Positions 25,556-33,926 of a stretch of 64,000 nt of DNA are shown in pieces. Under the pieces are notes generated by a model. The model worked only from the letters and a program-made list of their open reading frames with translations, did not search any database and was not told where the DNA came from. This stretch comes from Leucobacter sp. PH1c (GTDB lineage Bacteria; Actinomycetota; Actinomycetes; Actinomycetales; Microbacteriaceae), in contig NZ_AYMV01000027.1 of assembly GCF_000633415.1 (NCBI RefSeq), positions 17,346-81,345 of the forward strand, in the 5' to 3' direction. The position numbers and the translations under genes are program-made. The stretch's first letter is position 1. Each line of letters opens with the position of its first letter.

Positions 25556-26433
25556 GCGCCGCCGCCCCCACGCCCGCCGCCGCCGCTCCGGCCGCCGCTC
25601 CGGCCGCCGCCCCGGCCGTCTCCGCACGCACCGTGATCGACGGCTGCTTCTCGGCCGACGGCCGCGCCCCGCTCGCCACGGTCTACGACGTGGGGCTCGC
25701 GGTCGGCCTCCCCGAGCAGACGGTCCGGCTCGCGATCCGACGCATGCAGGCGGCGGGCGAGCTCCAGCAGATCGGGCGCGGCCGGGCCGGCACGCTCGAA
25801 CGCACCCCGGAGGGGCGGGCCTCCGCGGGCCGGGAGGCTCGGCTCCTCGAGTTCGCCTTCGCGCAGGACGCCGGGGCCGCCCCCTGGGACGGGGCCTGGC
25901 GCCTGCACGCCTTCACCGTGCCCGAGTCGCGCCGCACCGAGCGCGACGCGCTGCGCAGCGCACTCACCGCACTCGGCGCTGCGCCGCTCGCCCCCGGCCT
26001 CTACCTCTCCCCGCACGAACTGCGCGAGGAGCTCGCGCACGCCCTCTCCCCCGCCACGATCGCGAAGCGCCTCCTGAGCGCGACGAGCCGCGAGCTCGAG
26101 GTGCCCGGCTGCGCTGACGACTCCGCCATCGCGGAGTTCCTCTGGCCCGCGGCTCCGACCCGCGCCGCCTATGCGCCGCTCGACCGCGCGCTCGCCTCGC
26201 CGGGCCCGCGCGGCGACGACCCCATCGAGCTCACCGCCCGCGCGATCACGCTCGCCGATGCGCTCGACCGCGCGCTCGCCGAGGATCCGCTGCTGCCCCT
26301 GGAGCTCCGCGCAGCGGACTGGCCGCCGGCCCGGACTCGCACCGCGTTCCTGCGCGAGTGGGAGTCGATCGAGCAGCGCCACCCGACGCTCCCGGTATTC
26401 AGCCCCTCTCGGGGATCCGCACCATTCGGGTGA
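25552..26433 (+). CDS. PaaX-like transcriptional regulator
   Basis: 293 aa. An Ala/Pro-rich N-terminus precedes a winged helix (VYDVGLAVGLPEQTVRLAIR plus the following MQAAGEL, about residues 40-75) and a middle domain with APWDGAWRLHAFTVPE and LAPGLYLSP, both characteristic of PaaX, the phenylacetyl-CoA-responsive repressor. No phenylacetate genes are nearby, so the effector may differ. GTG 25552 overlaps the YqeB stop codon (GTGA). The 3' end overlaps the convergent DUF1648 gene by 35 bp. Confidence 0.82.
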   Translation: MSAAAPTPAAAAPAAAPAAAPAVSARTVIDGCFSADGRAPLATVYDVGLAVGLPEQTVRLAIRRMQAAGELQQIGRGRAGTLERTPEGRASAGREARLLEFAFAQDAGAAPWDGAWRLHAFTVPESRRTERDALRSALTALGAAPLAPGLYLSPHELREELAHALSPATIAKRLLSATSRELEVPGCADDSAIAEFLWPAAPTRAAYAPLDRALASPGPRGDDPIELTARAITLADALDRALAEDPLLPLELRAADWPPARTRTAFLREWESIEQRHPTLPVFSPSRGSAPFG

Positions 26434-26941
26434 TCCCCACCCCGATCGAGACGATCATGCCGATCCCACCCACGGTCGCGAACACCACACAGCCCGCTCC
26501 GAAGAGGACGCTGAGCAGCGCCCCCGTGAAGATGAGCGCGGAGCAGCACAGGATCCAGACCATCAGCTGCTCCCCGACCCGGTAGTGCGCCTGCGCGTTG
26601 GCCTCGGTGAGCGTGCCGAGGTAGTTGAACGAGCGCGGGTGCCGGGAGAGCCAGGCGATGCCCGCCGTGACCGCCACGGCGATGCCGACGAGCACGAGCA
26701 CGCTCGAACGCGGGCCCCAGCTGTCCGGCCCCGCGGGGCCGAAGTGGGTGGGCACCGTTTCGGGCAGCCCGGGGAAGCGCACGACCGTGAGGACGACTGC
26801 GGTCCAGACGAGCGCGAGCGCCGCCCAGCGGAGCGCCCCGGTGATCCGGCCGGTCACGTAGGTGCGCGCCGGCCGCCCGGGGGCCGCGCCCAGGCGAATC
26901 GTCCCGGTGTCCGGGGGCAGCTCGGGGCTCGCATCGCTCAT
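26399..26941 (-). CDS. DUF1648 domain membrane protein
   Basis: 180 aa with about four membrane helices. After the first helix it shows the DUF1648 signature LPETVPTHFGPAGPDSWG; in other bacteria (SdpI-type and similar) this domain occurs in membrane proteins tied to toxin immunity or signalling, but no such genes are near. ATG 26941 has TACGGT 7 bases upstream and a GGTGGAG site; the first reading is leaderless. Its 3' end overlaps the PaaX-like gene. Confidence 0.75.
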   Translation of the reverse strand: MSDASPELPPDTGTIRLGAAPGRPARTYVTGRITGALRWAALALVWTAVVLTVVRFPGLPETVPTHFGPAGPDSWGPRSSVLVLVGIAVAVTAGIAWLSRHPRSFNYLGTLTEANAQAHYRVGEQLMVWILCCSALIFTGALLSVLFGAGCVVFATVGGIGMIVSIGVGITRMVRIPERG

Positions 26942-26989
26942 GATCTCCACCGTAGCAACACCCATCCGGCGCCCGGTTAGGCTGGGTGC

Positions 26990-27769
26990 ATGACCGCGCT
27001 CGACCGCCGCATCCGCATCGGCCCCTTCGAGATGGCCTGCACCGACACCCCTGGCCCCGCACACCACCCGGGCGCGACGTTCGTGCTCGTGCACGGCATC
27101 GGGATGGGGAAGGTCACGTACGCGGAGGTCGGCGAGGAGCTCTCCGGGCGCGGACGCGTGCTCGCGCTCGACCTGCCCGGCTTCGGCGATTCGCCCGAGC
27201 CCGGCACGGCCACCACGCTCGAGCAGACCGCCGAGGTCGTGGCCCGGGCGATCCGGGAGGAGACGCCCGGGCGCGTGATCCTCGTCGGCCACTCGATGGG
27301 CACGCAGATCGTGTCCGAGGTGGCGGTGCAGCACCCGGAGATCGTCGCCGGGCTCGTACTCATCGCCCCCACGGTGAACCGCTACGAACGCACCGCGGCG
27401 AAGCAGGCCATGCGCATGCTCCAGGACCTCGCGGGCGAGGGGCCGAAGGTGATCTTCACCGGGCTCTGGGAGTACCTCCACACGAGCCCGCGGTGGTTCA
27501 TCAGCAAGCTGCGCTTCATGCTCGCGCACCGGCTCGAGGCGATCTGCCCGCGCATCGCGGCGCCGACGCTCGTGCTGCGCGGCGAGACGGATCGCGTGTG
27601 CCCGCGCACCTGGGTGTCGGAGGTCGCCGAGGCGATCCCGCACGCGCGCATGCACGAGATCCCGGATCGCGGGCACGAGGCGATCATCAAGAGCGCGCAG
27701 CCGGTGGCGCGCATGATCCTCTCGTTCGCGGACGGGATCCCGGGATTCTCGGCCACTCCCAGGAAGTAA
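26990..27769 (+). CDS. alpha/beta hydrolase
   Basis: 259 aa. VLVHGIGMGK forms the oxyanion strand region, GHSMGTQ holds the nucleophile Ser (about residue 104), and GRGHEAI gives the catalytic His near the C-terminus; RGETDRVCP holds the likely Asp. The substrate is unknown. A TAGGCT -10 at 26978-26983 ends 6 bases before the ATG, again a leaderless layout. Its promoter is back-to-back with the DUF1648 gene. Confidence 0.87.
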   Translation: MTALDRRIRIGPFEMACTDTPGPAHHPGATFVLVHGIGMGKVTYAEVGEELSGRGRVLALDLPGFGDSPEPGTATTLEQTAEVVARAIREETPGRVILVGHSMGTQIVSEVAVQHPEIVAGLVLIAPTVNRYERTAAKQAMRMLQDLAGEGPKVIFTGLWEYLHTSPRWFISKLRFMLAHRLEAICPRIAAPTLVLRGETDRVCPRTWVSEVAEAIPHARMHEIPDRGHEAIIKSAQPVARMILSFADGIPGFSATPRK

Positions 27770-27808
27770 AACCCCTGGTCATGAGCCGCACGAGCCGAGC
27801 CGCGACTG

Positions 27809-27834
27809 GGCGGCTGTGGGTTTGCTGAGCCGCC
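27809..27834 (+). terminator. short hairpin after the alpha/beta hydrolase
   Basis: Seven-bp arms GGCGGCT (27809-27815) and AGCCGCC (27828-27834), 40 bp downstream of the hydrolase stop. It is a modest terminator candidate without a T-run. Confidence 0.4.
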
Positions 27835-27929
27835 GCAGGACGCCCGCTGGCTACGCTGCGAGAGCAATCATCAGATGAAGTTTTCCGACGCGCGAAGAAG
27901 ACTTCGCCCACGAGAGAAAGCTCACCCCT

Positions 27930-28574
27930 GTGACCACTGTTGTTCGGAACACCGCCGCGGAAGCCCTCGGCACCCTCCTCTTCGTCTTCGCCATCATCAC
28001 GGCGATCGCGAACGCTGGCGACCTCGCCCCGTTCGCCATCGGCCTCGCGCTCATGGTGCTCGTCTACGCGTTCGGGCACATCTCGGGCGGCCACTTCAAC
28101 CCCGCCGTCTCACTGGGGGCACTCGTGCGCGGCGCCCTGAGCGCGCGCGACTTCGCTTGCTACGTGGTGGGCCAGGCCGCGGGCGCGGCCCTCGCGGTGC
28201 TGCTCGCCGGCTTCGTCGTGGAGCGCCCGACGGCCTCGGTGGAGATCGAGCTCGCTCCCGCCTTCGTCGCCGAGCTCGTGGTCACGTTCCTGCTCGTCAC
28301 CGTCGTCCTCAACACCGCGACTTCCCGCGACCACCCCGGAAACTCGTTCTACGGCCTCGCGATCGGCGGCACGGTCCTCGTCGGCGCGCTCGCGGTCGGC
28401 CCGGTGAGCGGCGGCGGATTCAACCCGGCCGTGGCGCTCGGCCTCGCCGTCAACGGCACATTCGCATGGGGCAGCATGTGGCTCTACGCGCTCGCCCCGC
28501 TCCTCGGCGGACTGCTCGCGGGCCTCGTGTTCCGCGCGCTGAACCCGCAGGACCGCATCGCGACGGGGGACTAG
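27930..28574 (+). CDS. aquaporin family (MIP) channel
   Basis: 214 aa, six membrane helices in two repeats with the pore motifs HFNPAVS (about residue 53) and GFNPAVA (about residue 165). The GHISGGHFNPAV and VGPVSGGGFNPAV halves match the short AqpZ-like/actinobacterial group that conducts water and possibly small neutral solutes such as hydrogen peroxide or glycerol. GTG 27930 follows GAGAGAAAG at a slightly long distance. Three bases separate it from the Fur-family gene. Confidence 0.9.
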   Translation: MTTVVRNTAAEALGTLLFVFAIITAIANAGDLAPFAIGLALMVLVYAFGHISGGHFNPAVSLGALVRGALSARDFACYVVGQAAGAALAVLLAGFVVERPTASVEIELAPAFVAELVVTFLLVTVVLNTATSRDHPGNSFYGLAIGGTVLVGALAVGPVSGGGFNPAVALGLAVNGTFAWGSMWLYALAPLLGGLLAGLVFRALNPQDRIATGD

Positions 28575-28576
28575 CC

Positions 28577-29008
28577 CTGACCGCGCCGGACCGGGAGTCG
28601 AACAGCGCGCTGCTGCGCGCGCACGGCCTGCGGGCAACCGCGGGCCGTGTGGCCGCGCTCGGCTACCTCGCGACGCACCCGCACCGCTCGGCCACCGAGA
28701 TCCACCGCGGCGTCGCGCCCGAACTCCCCACGCTCACCCTGCAGTCGGTGCACAACATCGTGCAGGACCTCGCGGAGCGCGGGATCCTGCGCCGCATCCA
28801 CCCGCCCGCTTCGAACGCGGCGCTCTACGAGGTGGCCGATGAGCACGCGCACCCGCACGCGCAGTGCGTGCGCTGCGGCCGCCTCGTCGACCTGCCGGAC
28901 GCGCCGGCACCGGCCGCCGGCACGACTCCGATGCAGTCGGCCCCCGGGATGACGATCATCGGCGTCGTCGTGACCTACCTCGGGGTCTGCGCGGAGTGCG
29001 CGAGCTAG
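28577..29008 (+). CDS. Fur family regulator, no canonical start codon
   Basis: About 143 aa from the tentative CTG start. The winged-helix LLRAHGLRATAGRVAALGYL, TLTLQSVHNIVQDLAERGIL, the metal-site EHAHPHAQCVRCG and the C-terminal CAEC (two Cys pairs for structural zinc) define a Fur/PerR-type repressor. No ATG, GTG or TTG occurs in frame between the aquaporin stop (28574) and the HTH, so CTG 28577 or a start inside the aquaporin gene must be used, unless the sequence has an error. Linkage to an aquaporin suggests a peroxide or metal stress role; this is inference. The stop overlaps the AraC gene end by 4 bp. Confidence 0.78.
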   Translation: MTAPDRESNSALLRAHGLRATAGRVAALGYLATHPHRSATEIHRGVAPELPTLTLQSVHNIVQDLAERGILRRIHPPASNAALYEVADEHAHPHAQCVRCGRLVDLPDAPAPAAGTTPMQSAPGMTIIGVVVTYLGVCAECAS

Positions 29009-29829
29009 GCGCAGACCGCGGCGTCCTCCCGGGATCCCCTCAGGGCGTGCGCGCGGTACTCGGACGGCGTGCAGCCGAGCATTCGTCGAAACGCGAGCGA
29101 GTAGCCGTTGTGCGTCATGCCCACCCGCGCGGCGACCGCGGCCACTACGCCCCCGCGCTCCAGCGCTTCGAGCGAGGCCTCCACGCGGAACCGTGAGCGC
29201 CACTCGGTGAAGCTCATGCCGGTCTCCGCCACGAACGCACGGCGGATCGAGGTCACGCTGCAGTGCAACCGCGCGGCCCACTCGTCGAGCGTGTCGCAGT
29301 GCGAGGGATCCTCCTGCAGCGCGGCGAGGACGGGCGCCGCGAATGGGCCACTGGGCCGGGGGACGGCGGGCCGCTCCGCCTGCCCGCAGAGCGCCTCGGC
29401 AATTGACCGGGCGAGCGCGACGCTCCGCACGGCGTCCCCCTCCCGCGCGAAACCGAGGAGCGCCCGTCGCTGCTCGGGGGCGACGCGCACCGCCCGCGCC
29501 TCGGCGAGGGGCGCGCCGTCGACGAGCTCGCCGGGCTCCAGGCACACGACGACGGGCATGAACTCCGGGTCGAACCGAGCGGCGTGGTCGAGCCCCGCGG
29601 GGATCCACACCGCAGTCTCGGTGTCGACCCGGAGCGAGCGCTGCGGGGTGGTGACGACGCACGCACCGGTCACCGCGTACAGAATCTGCGCTTCCTCGTG
29701 CCGGTGCGGCGGGTGCCCCCACTCGGCGATCTCCATCGGATCGCTCTCATTCACCGCCGGAACACGTGCTGCGGCGGGCGAGGTGACTGGTCGCTGGGTG
29801 GGATGCATGGGCCTCTGAGTTGGAAACAT
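29005..29829 (-). CDS. AraC family regulator with cupin sensor domain
   Basis: 274 aa. The N-terminal cupin (GHPPHRHEEAQILYAVTG, about residues 38-55) is followed by a C-terminal AraC double HTH (CDTLDEWAARLHCSVTSIRRAF; RVGMTHNGYSLAFRRMLGCTPSEYR). The gene is divergent from the siderophore transport operon and the DtxR-like box lies in between, so it probably controls iron uptake. The ATG at 29829 could be replaced by ATG 29808 (MHPTQ). Confidence 0.85.
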   Translation of the reverse strand: MFPTQRPMHPTQRPVTSPAAARVPAVNESDPMEIAEWGHPPHRHEEAQILYAVTGACVVTTPQRSLRVDTETAVWIPAGLDHAARFDPEFMPVVVCLEPGELVDGAPLAEARAVRVAPEQRRALLGFAREGDAVRSVALARSIAEALCGQAERPAVPRPSGPFAAPVLAALQEDPSHCDTLDEWAARLHCSVTSIRRAFVAETGMSFTEWRSRFRVEASLEALERGGVVAAVAARVGMTHNGYSLAFRRMLGCTPSEYRAHALRGSREDAAVCA

Positions 29830-29834
29830 CTGAT

Positions 29835-29853
29835 GTTGGTGAGTCTAATCTAA
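29835..29853. promoter_or_regulatory. candidate DtxR/IdeR iron box
   Basis: The 19-base site matches the DtxR consensus at 14 of 19 positions by hand alignment and overlaps -10-like sequences (TAATCT for the permease operon; TAGATT/TAGACT on the minus strand for the AraC gene). Its place between the AraC gene and fecCD-type operon is where an iron repressor site is expected. Iron control is inferred. Confidence 0.7.
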
Positions 29854-29897
29854 GAAGCACGTTGTACGCCGCTGAAGTTCCGAGAAGGGGACCGCAC

Positions 29898-31025
29898 ATG
29901 CCTTCGTCCCCCGAGGCCCCCAGCACCGTGCCCGCGCCGCACGCGCAGGCCGCGCCCGCCGAACGCGCCGAACGCGCCGATATCAACGCAGCCGCCCTCG
30001 ACGGGGCGCGCGCCGTGCGCCGCACCGCACGCCGCCGCGCCGTCGGACTCGCCCTGCTGGCTGTGGCGCTCGGGGCCTGCGCGGCCGGGAGCCTCGCTCT
30101 CGGCGCGCGCGAGATCCCGCTCGGCACGGTGCTCGAGGCGATCGCCGGACGCCTGCCGAGCGACGACTACGACGGACTGGTCGTCCTCACCGAGCGCGTG
30201 CCCCGGCTGCTCCTCGGAGTCATGGTGGGTGCCTGCCTCGGCGCCGCCGGAACCGTGATGCAGGCGGTCACGCGGAACCCCCTCGCCGACCCGGGAATCC
30301 TGGGGGTCGAGGCCGGCGCGGCGTCCGCGGTCGTCGTCGGCATCGTCGTCGGGGGCGTGCACGCCCCCTCCGGGTACTTCTGGTTCGCGCTGGCCGGCGC
30401 GGGAGTGGCGGCCCTCGCGGTCGCCTTCGTCAGCAGACTCACCACCTCGGCATCCCCGGAGATCTCGCTCGTGATCGCGGGTTCGGCCGTCGCGGCACTC
30501 CTCATGAGCGTGGTCACCCTCATCACCATCCGCGACGAGGCGGTCTTCGCAAAGCTGCGGTCCTGGTCGGTGGGCTCGCTGCTCGGCAGGGGCGAGGTCA
30601 TCGACGAGCTCTGGCCGTTCGCGGTGCTCGCCCTCGCCCTCGCCTGCACGCTCGGCCGCTCGCTCGACGCGCTCGCGCTCGGCGACGAGCTCGCCGCGGG
30701 CCTGGGTGTTCGGGTCGGCCCCGCACGCATCGGCGCGGTGGGGGTCGGCGTGCTGCTCGCCGCGGTCGCAACCGCCGCGATCGGTCCGGTCGCGTTCGTC
30801 GGCCTCGTGGCGGCGCACGTCGCCCGGCTCATCGTCGGGCCCGAGCATCGCTGGCTGCTGCCGTACTCGATGCTCACGGGTGCGCTGATGCTGCTCGCGG
30901 CGGATGTGGCTGCGCGCCTGGTTCCCGGGCGGGGTGAGCTCGAGGTGGGCATCATGACCGCGGTCGTCGGCACCCCGTTCTTCGTGGCGCTCGCGCGCGG
31001 ACGGAAGCGGGTGAGCGGACTGTGA
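29898..31025 (+). CDS. FecCD-type iron-siderophore permease 1
   Basis: 375 aa. An N-terminal disordered/basic part of about 45 residues precedes about nine or ten membrane helices. The conserved RVPRLLLGVMVGACLGAAGTVMQAVTRNPLADPGILGV motif of FecCD permeases is present around residues 97-135 (given here as a family pattern), and AFVGLVAAHVARLIVGPEH is at about 300-318. It should be one half of a siderophore importer. The start is ATG 29898 after AGAAGGGG; it overlaps the next gene by 4 bp. Confidence 0.9.
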   Translation: MPSSPEAPSTVPAPHAQAAPAERAERADINAAALDGARAVRRTARRRAVGLALLAVALGACAAGSLALGAREIPLGTVLEAIAGRLPSDDYDGLVVLTERVPRLLLGVMVGACLGAAGTVMQAVTRNPLADPGILGVEAGAASAVVVGIVVGGVHAPSGYFWFALAGAGVAALAVAFVSRLTTSASPEISLVIAGSAVAALLMSVVTLITIRDEAVFAKLRSWSVGSLLGRGEVIDELWPFAVLALALACTLGRSLDALALGDELAAGLGVRVGPARIGAVGVGVLLAAVATAAIGPVAFVGLVAAHVARLIVGPEHRWLLPYSMLTGALMLLAADVAARLVPGRGELEVGIMTAVVGTPFFVALARGRKRVSGL

Positions 31026-32074
31026 CGGATCTCCAGAGCTCCGCGAGGCTGCGGGAGGTCGCCTCCGCGCTGCTCCGGCGCGAGCGGAGCGATCGGCGCA
31101 CGCGCGTCCTCGTCGCGTCGGCGCTCGTCATCCTGTGCGGCGTTCTCGCGACCTGGCAGCTCTTCCTCACCGGCGACGCCGAGGTCTCCGCACGTGAGGT
31201 GCTGCCCGCCGCGCTCGGTTCGGGCGAGCGCTTGGCGACCTACGTGGTGCAGGACACGCTGTTCCCCCGGGCGCTCACCGCCGCGCTCGGCGGCGCCCTC
31301 TTCGGCCTCTCCGGCGCCATCTCGCAGCGCCTCTTCGGCAACCCCCTGGCCACCCCCGACGTGATCGGCATCTCGTCCGGGGCGGGAGCCGGAGCCATGA
31401 TCGTCATCGCCGGCCTCGGCGCACGCGGTCTGGGCGTGCAGGCGGGGGCGATGCTCGGCGCGCTCCTCGTCGCGCTCCTCGTCTACGCGCTGAGCTGGCG
31501 GGGCGGAGTGCACGGCTATCGGCTCATCCTGGTCGGAATCGGCGTCGGCGCGTGCGCGAGTGCGCTCATCACCTTCATCGTCACCCGACTCGATGAGGTC
31601 ACGACGCAGCGCGCCATGCGCTGGATGGTGGGATCGCTGAACGGCTCCGACTGGAACGGTGTGCTCGTCCTCACCGTCGCACTCGCCCTCGGTGTCGTGC
31701 TCACCGCCGCCATCCGGCGTCCACTCGGGGATCTCGCCCTCGGTGACGAGCTCGCGTCCGGCCTCGGGGTTCGCGTCTCGCGGCTCCGGTTCGGAGCGCT
31801 CGTGCTCGCCACGCTGCTCGCGGCGAGCGTGACGTCGGTGACCGGGCCGATCGCGTTCATCGCGCTCGTCGCCGGGCCGATCGCCACGCGCGTGCTGCGT
31901 CTCCCCGATGCGCCCCTGACCGCGGCGCTCGTCGGAGCGGGGCTGCTCTCGGCCACCGATATCGCCGCGCAGACGCTGCCGCTCATCAGCCCGGTTCCCA
32001 CCGGAGCGATCACCGCGGTCTTCGGCGCCCCCATCTTGATCGCCCTTCTCGTCAGGAAGCAGAATCGCGCATGA
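31022..32074 (+). CDS. FecCD-type iron-siderophore permease 2
   Basis: 350 aa, about ten membrane helices. RALTAALGGALFGLSGAISQ followed by RLFGNPLATPDVIGISSGA, and AFIALVAGPIATRVL, are the FecCD family hallmarks. With the previous protein it forms the heterodimeric channel that takes a ferric siderophore through the membrane. GTG 31022 overlaps the preceding stop (GTGA), and its own stop overlaps the ATPase start. Confidence 0.9.
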   Translation: MTDLQSSARLREVASALLRRERSDRRTRVLVASALVILCGVLATWQLFLTGDAEVSAREVLPAALGSGERLATYVVQDTLFPRALTAALGGALFGLSGAISQRLFGNPLATPDVIGISSGAGAGAMIVIAGLGARGLGVQAGAMLGALLVALLVYALSWRGGVHGYRLILVGIGVGACASALITFIVTRLDEVTTQRAMRWMVGSLNGSDWNGVLVLTVALALGVVLTAAIRRPLGDLALGDELASGLGVRVSRLRFGALVLATLLAASVTSVTGPIAFIALVAGPIATRVLRLPDAPLTAALVGAGLLSATDIAAQTLPLISPVPTGAITAVFGAPILIALLVRKQNRA

Positions 32075-32919
32075 CGCAGCATTCCCCCGCCCTCTCCGCG
32101 CGCGGCCTGAGCGTCGGATACGATCGCACGCCGATCGTATCCGAGCTCGATCTGGAGATCGAGGCCGGGCGGATCACCGCGCTCATCGGCCCCAACGGCA
32201 GCGGCAAGTCCACGCTCCTGAAGGGCCTCGCCCGCGTGCTGCCCCCGCTCGCGGGACACGTCGAGCTCGCGGGCCGCGACATTCGGCGGATCAGCTCGCG
32301 CGATGTCGCGCGGGAACTCGGTTTCCTCCCCCAATCGCCGCTCGCGCCGGAAGGGATCACCGTTGCGGAGCTCGTTCGCCGGGGGCGCCACCCGCACGAT
32401 CGGCTCTTCTCGCGCAACACGATGGGCGAAGCGGCCGCGGTCGCGGAGGCGATGCTCCTGACCGGTGTCAGCGAGTACGCGCACCGCCCGGTCACCGCGC
32501 TCTCGGGCGGACAGCGCCAACGAGCCTGGATCGCCATGGTCCTCGCTCAGCGCACACCGACCCTGCTCCTCGACGAGCCCACCACGTTCCTCGACATCGC
32601 CCACCAGATCGATGTGCTCGAGCTCCTGCTCGAACTCAACCGGGAACACGGGAAGACGATCGTGATCGTCCTCCACGACCTTGAGCAGGCCGCCGCCTAC
32701 GCCGACACGATCGTGGCGCTGACCGCCGGCGCGATCGCCGCAAGCGGGCCGCCGCAGGAGGTCGTGACCGAGCGCTTCCTGGCCGACGTGTTCGGCTTGA
32801 CCGCACGCGTGATCCCGGACCCCGACACCGGTTCCCCGCTCGTGCTTCCCCGCGGGAGGCGATCGCGATCGGCCGCCGAGGATTCCCCATCCGCCCACCC
32901 CACACAGGAGATCTCATGA
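32071..32919 (+). CDS. iron-siderophore ABC transporter ATP-binding protein (FecE-like)
   Basis: 282 aa. Walker A GPNGSGKST (about residues 43-51), the Q-loop in LGFLPQSPLAPEGITV, the signature LSGGQRQRAWIAMVLAQ, Walker B LLLDEPTTFLD and an H-loop HDLEQA are all intact. This is the ATPase of the FecCD importer. A hydrophilic C-terminal tail of about 25 residues is extra. It overlaps the neighbouring genes by 4 bp on each side. Confidence 0.92.
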   Translation: MTQHSPALSARGLSVGYDRTPIVSELDLEIEAGRITALIGPNGSGKSTLLKGLARVLPPLAGHVELAGRDIRRISSRDVARELGFLPQSPLAPEGITVAELVRRGRHPHDRLFSRNTMGEAAAVAEAMLLTGVSEYAHRPVTALSGGQRQRAWIAMVLAQRTPTLLLDEPTTFLDIAHQIDVLELLLELNREHGKTIVIVLHDLEQAAAYADTIVALTAGAIAASGPPQEVVTERFLADVFGLTARVIPDPDTGSPLVLPRGRRSRSAAEDSPSAHPTQEIS

Positions 32920-33905
32920 AGCTCACACGCACGCTCTCAACCGCGGTCATCGCCGCACTATCCGTCACCGCGCTCGCGGGCTGCTCAAGCGCCGCCTCCG
33001 GCTCCGGAACGGGAGACGCCGGAAGCGGGTACCCGCTGACGCTCGAGAACCCGTGGGGGCAGGCCGTGATCGACGAGCAGCCCCAGCGGGTCGCCGTGGT
33101 CGACTCGGTCGACCTCGACATCGCTCTCGCACTGGGGGTCGAGCCCGTCATCGGCAGCGTGTACGGCGACAATCCTCACGATCCGTGGACGGAGGAGGCG
33201 CTCGCCGCGGAGAAGATCTCGTTGCACACCTTCGACGCGACGGACGGCACGGACTTCGTCGCCATCGCCGCGGCGGATCCCGATGTGATCCTGGCGACCA
33301 GCGGGTGGACGCTCGAGGACGACTACGCGAAGCTCGACGCGATCGCCCCTGTGGTGACCTGGGGCCCCGACCAGGTGCTGACCGACCTCACCTGGGCCGA
33401 TCGCACGCTTCTGGCCGGCAAGGCCCTGGGGCTCGAGGATCGGGCCGAGCAGGTCGTCGCGGACGTCGAGTCCGACTTCGCCGCCGCGCGCGACGCGCAT
33501 CCCGAGTGGGCCGGGAAGACGCTGACGTACGCCGTGATGCACCCGGCGCAGGTCTCCTACGTCAGCTACCTCGGCAGCGACGTGTCCTTCTTCACCGACC
33601 TCGGCTTCACGCTGCCCGACGAGGCCTCGCGGTTCTCCGACGAGGACAATGCGGTGAGCATCGAGAACCTCGACCTGCTCGACGCCGATGTGCTCTTCGT
33701 GGGGTACCCGTTCGGGAACGAGGGGATCCTCACCCAGGACGCGCTCGAGAGCAACGCCCTGTTCCAGCAGCTTCCCGCCGTGCAGGAAGGCCGCTACGGC
33801 ATTCTCAGCGACGAGGTCTCTTCGCCCCTCGCGTACCCGACGCCGCTCAGCCAGCCGTGGGTGCTCGAGCGCATCGTCCCGCAGTTCGAGCAGACGATCC
33901 GCTAG
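32916..33905 (+). CDS. iron-siderophore substrate-binding lipoprotein
   Basis: 329 aa. A signal peptide ends in a lipobox (LAGC, Cys about residue 23), followed by a Ser/Gly-rich linker and a FecB/FhuD-like two-lobe domain: PQRVAVVDSVDLDIALALGV, DPDVILATSGW, APVVTW, and the long helix-linked C-lobe. It captures the ferric siderophore outside the membrane. The stop of the ATPase gene overlaps its ATG (ATGA). Confidence 0.92.
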   Translation: MKLTRTLSTAVIAALSVTALAGCSSAASGSGTGDAGSGYPLTLENPWGQAVIDEQPQRVAVVDSVDLDIALALGVEPVIGSVYGDNPHDPWTEEALAAEKISLHTFDATDGTDFVAIAAADPDVILATSGWTLEDDYAKLDAIAPVVTWGPDQVLTDLTWADRTLLAGKALGLEDRAEQVVADVESDFAAARDAHPEWAGKTLTYAVMHPAQVSYVSYLGSDVSFFTDLGFTLPDEASRFSDEDNAVSIENLDLLDADVLFVGYPFGNEGILTQDALESNALFQQLPAVQEGRYGILSDEVSSPLAYPTPLSQPWVLERIVPQFEQTIR

Positions 33906-33926
33906 CCCGCACCCGAGGAGTCCCCC

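Noticed and set aside
27781..27828. 15-codon open frame ending in Trp-Val-Cys, upstream of the aquaporin
   Set aside because: No ribosome site and overlaps the hairpin after the hydrolase; I cannot tell a leader peptide from chance.
27875..28576. Upstream in-frame extension of the Fur-family gene to ATG 27875
   Set aside because: It would run through the whole aquaporin gene in another frame and adds an Arg-rich non-homologous tail.
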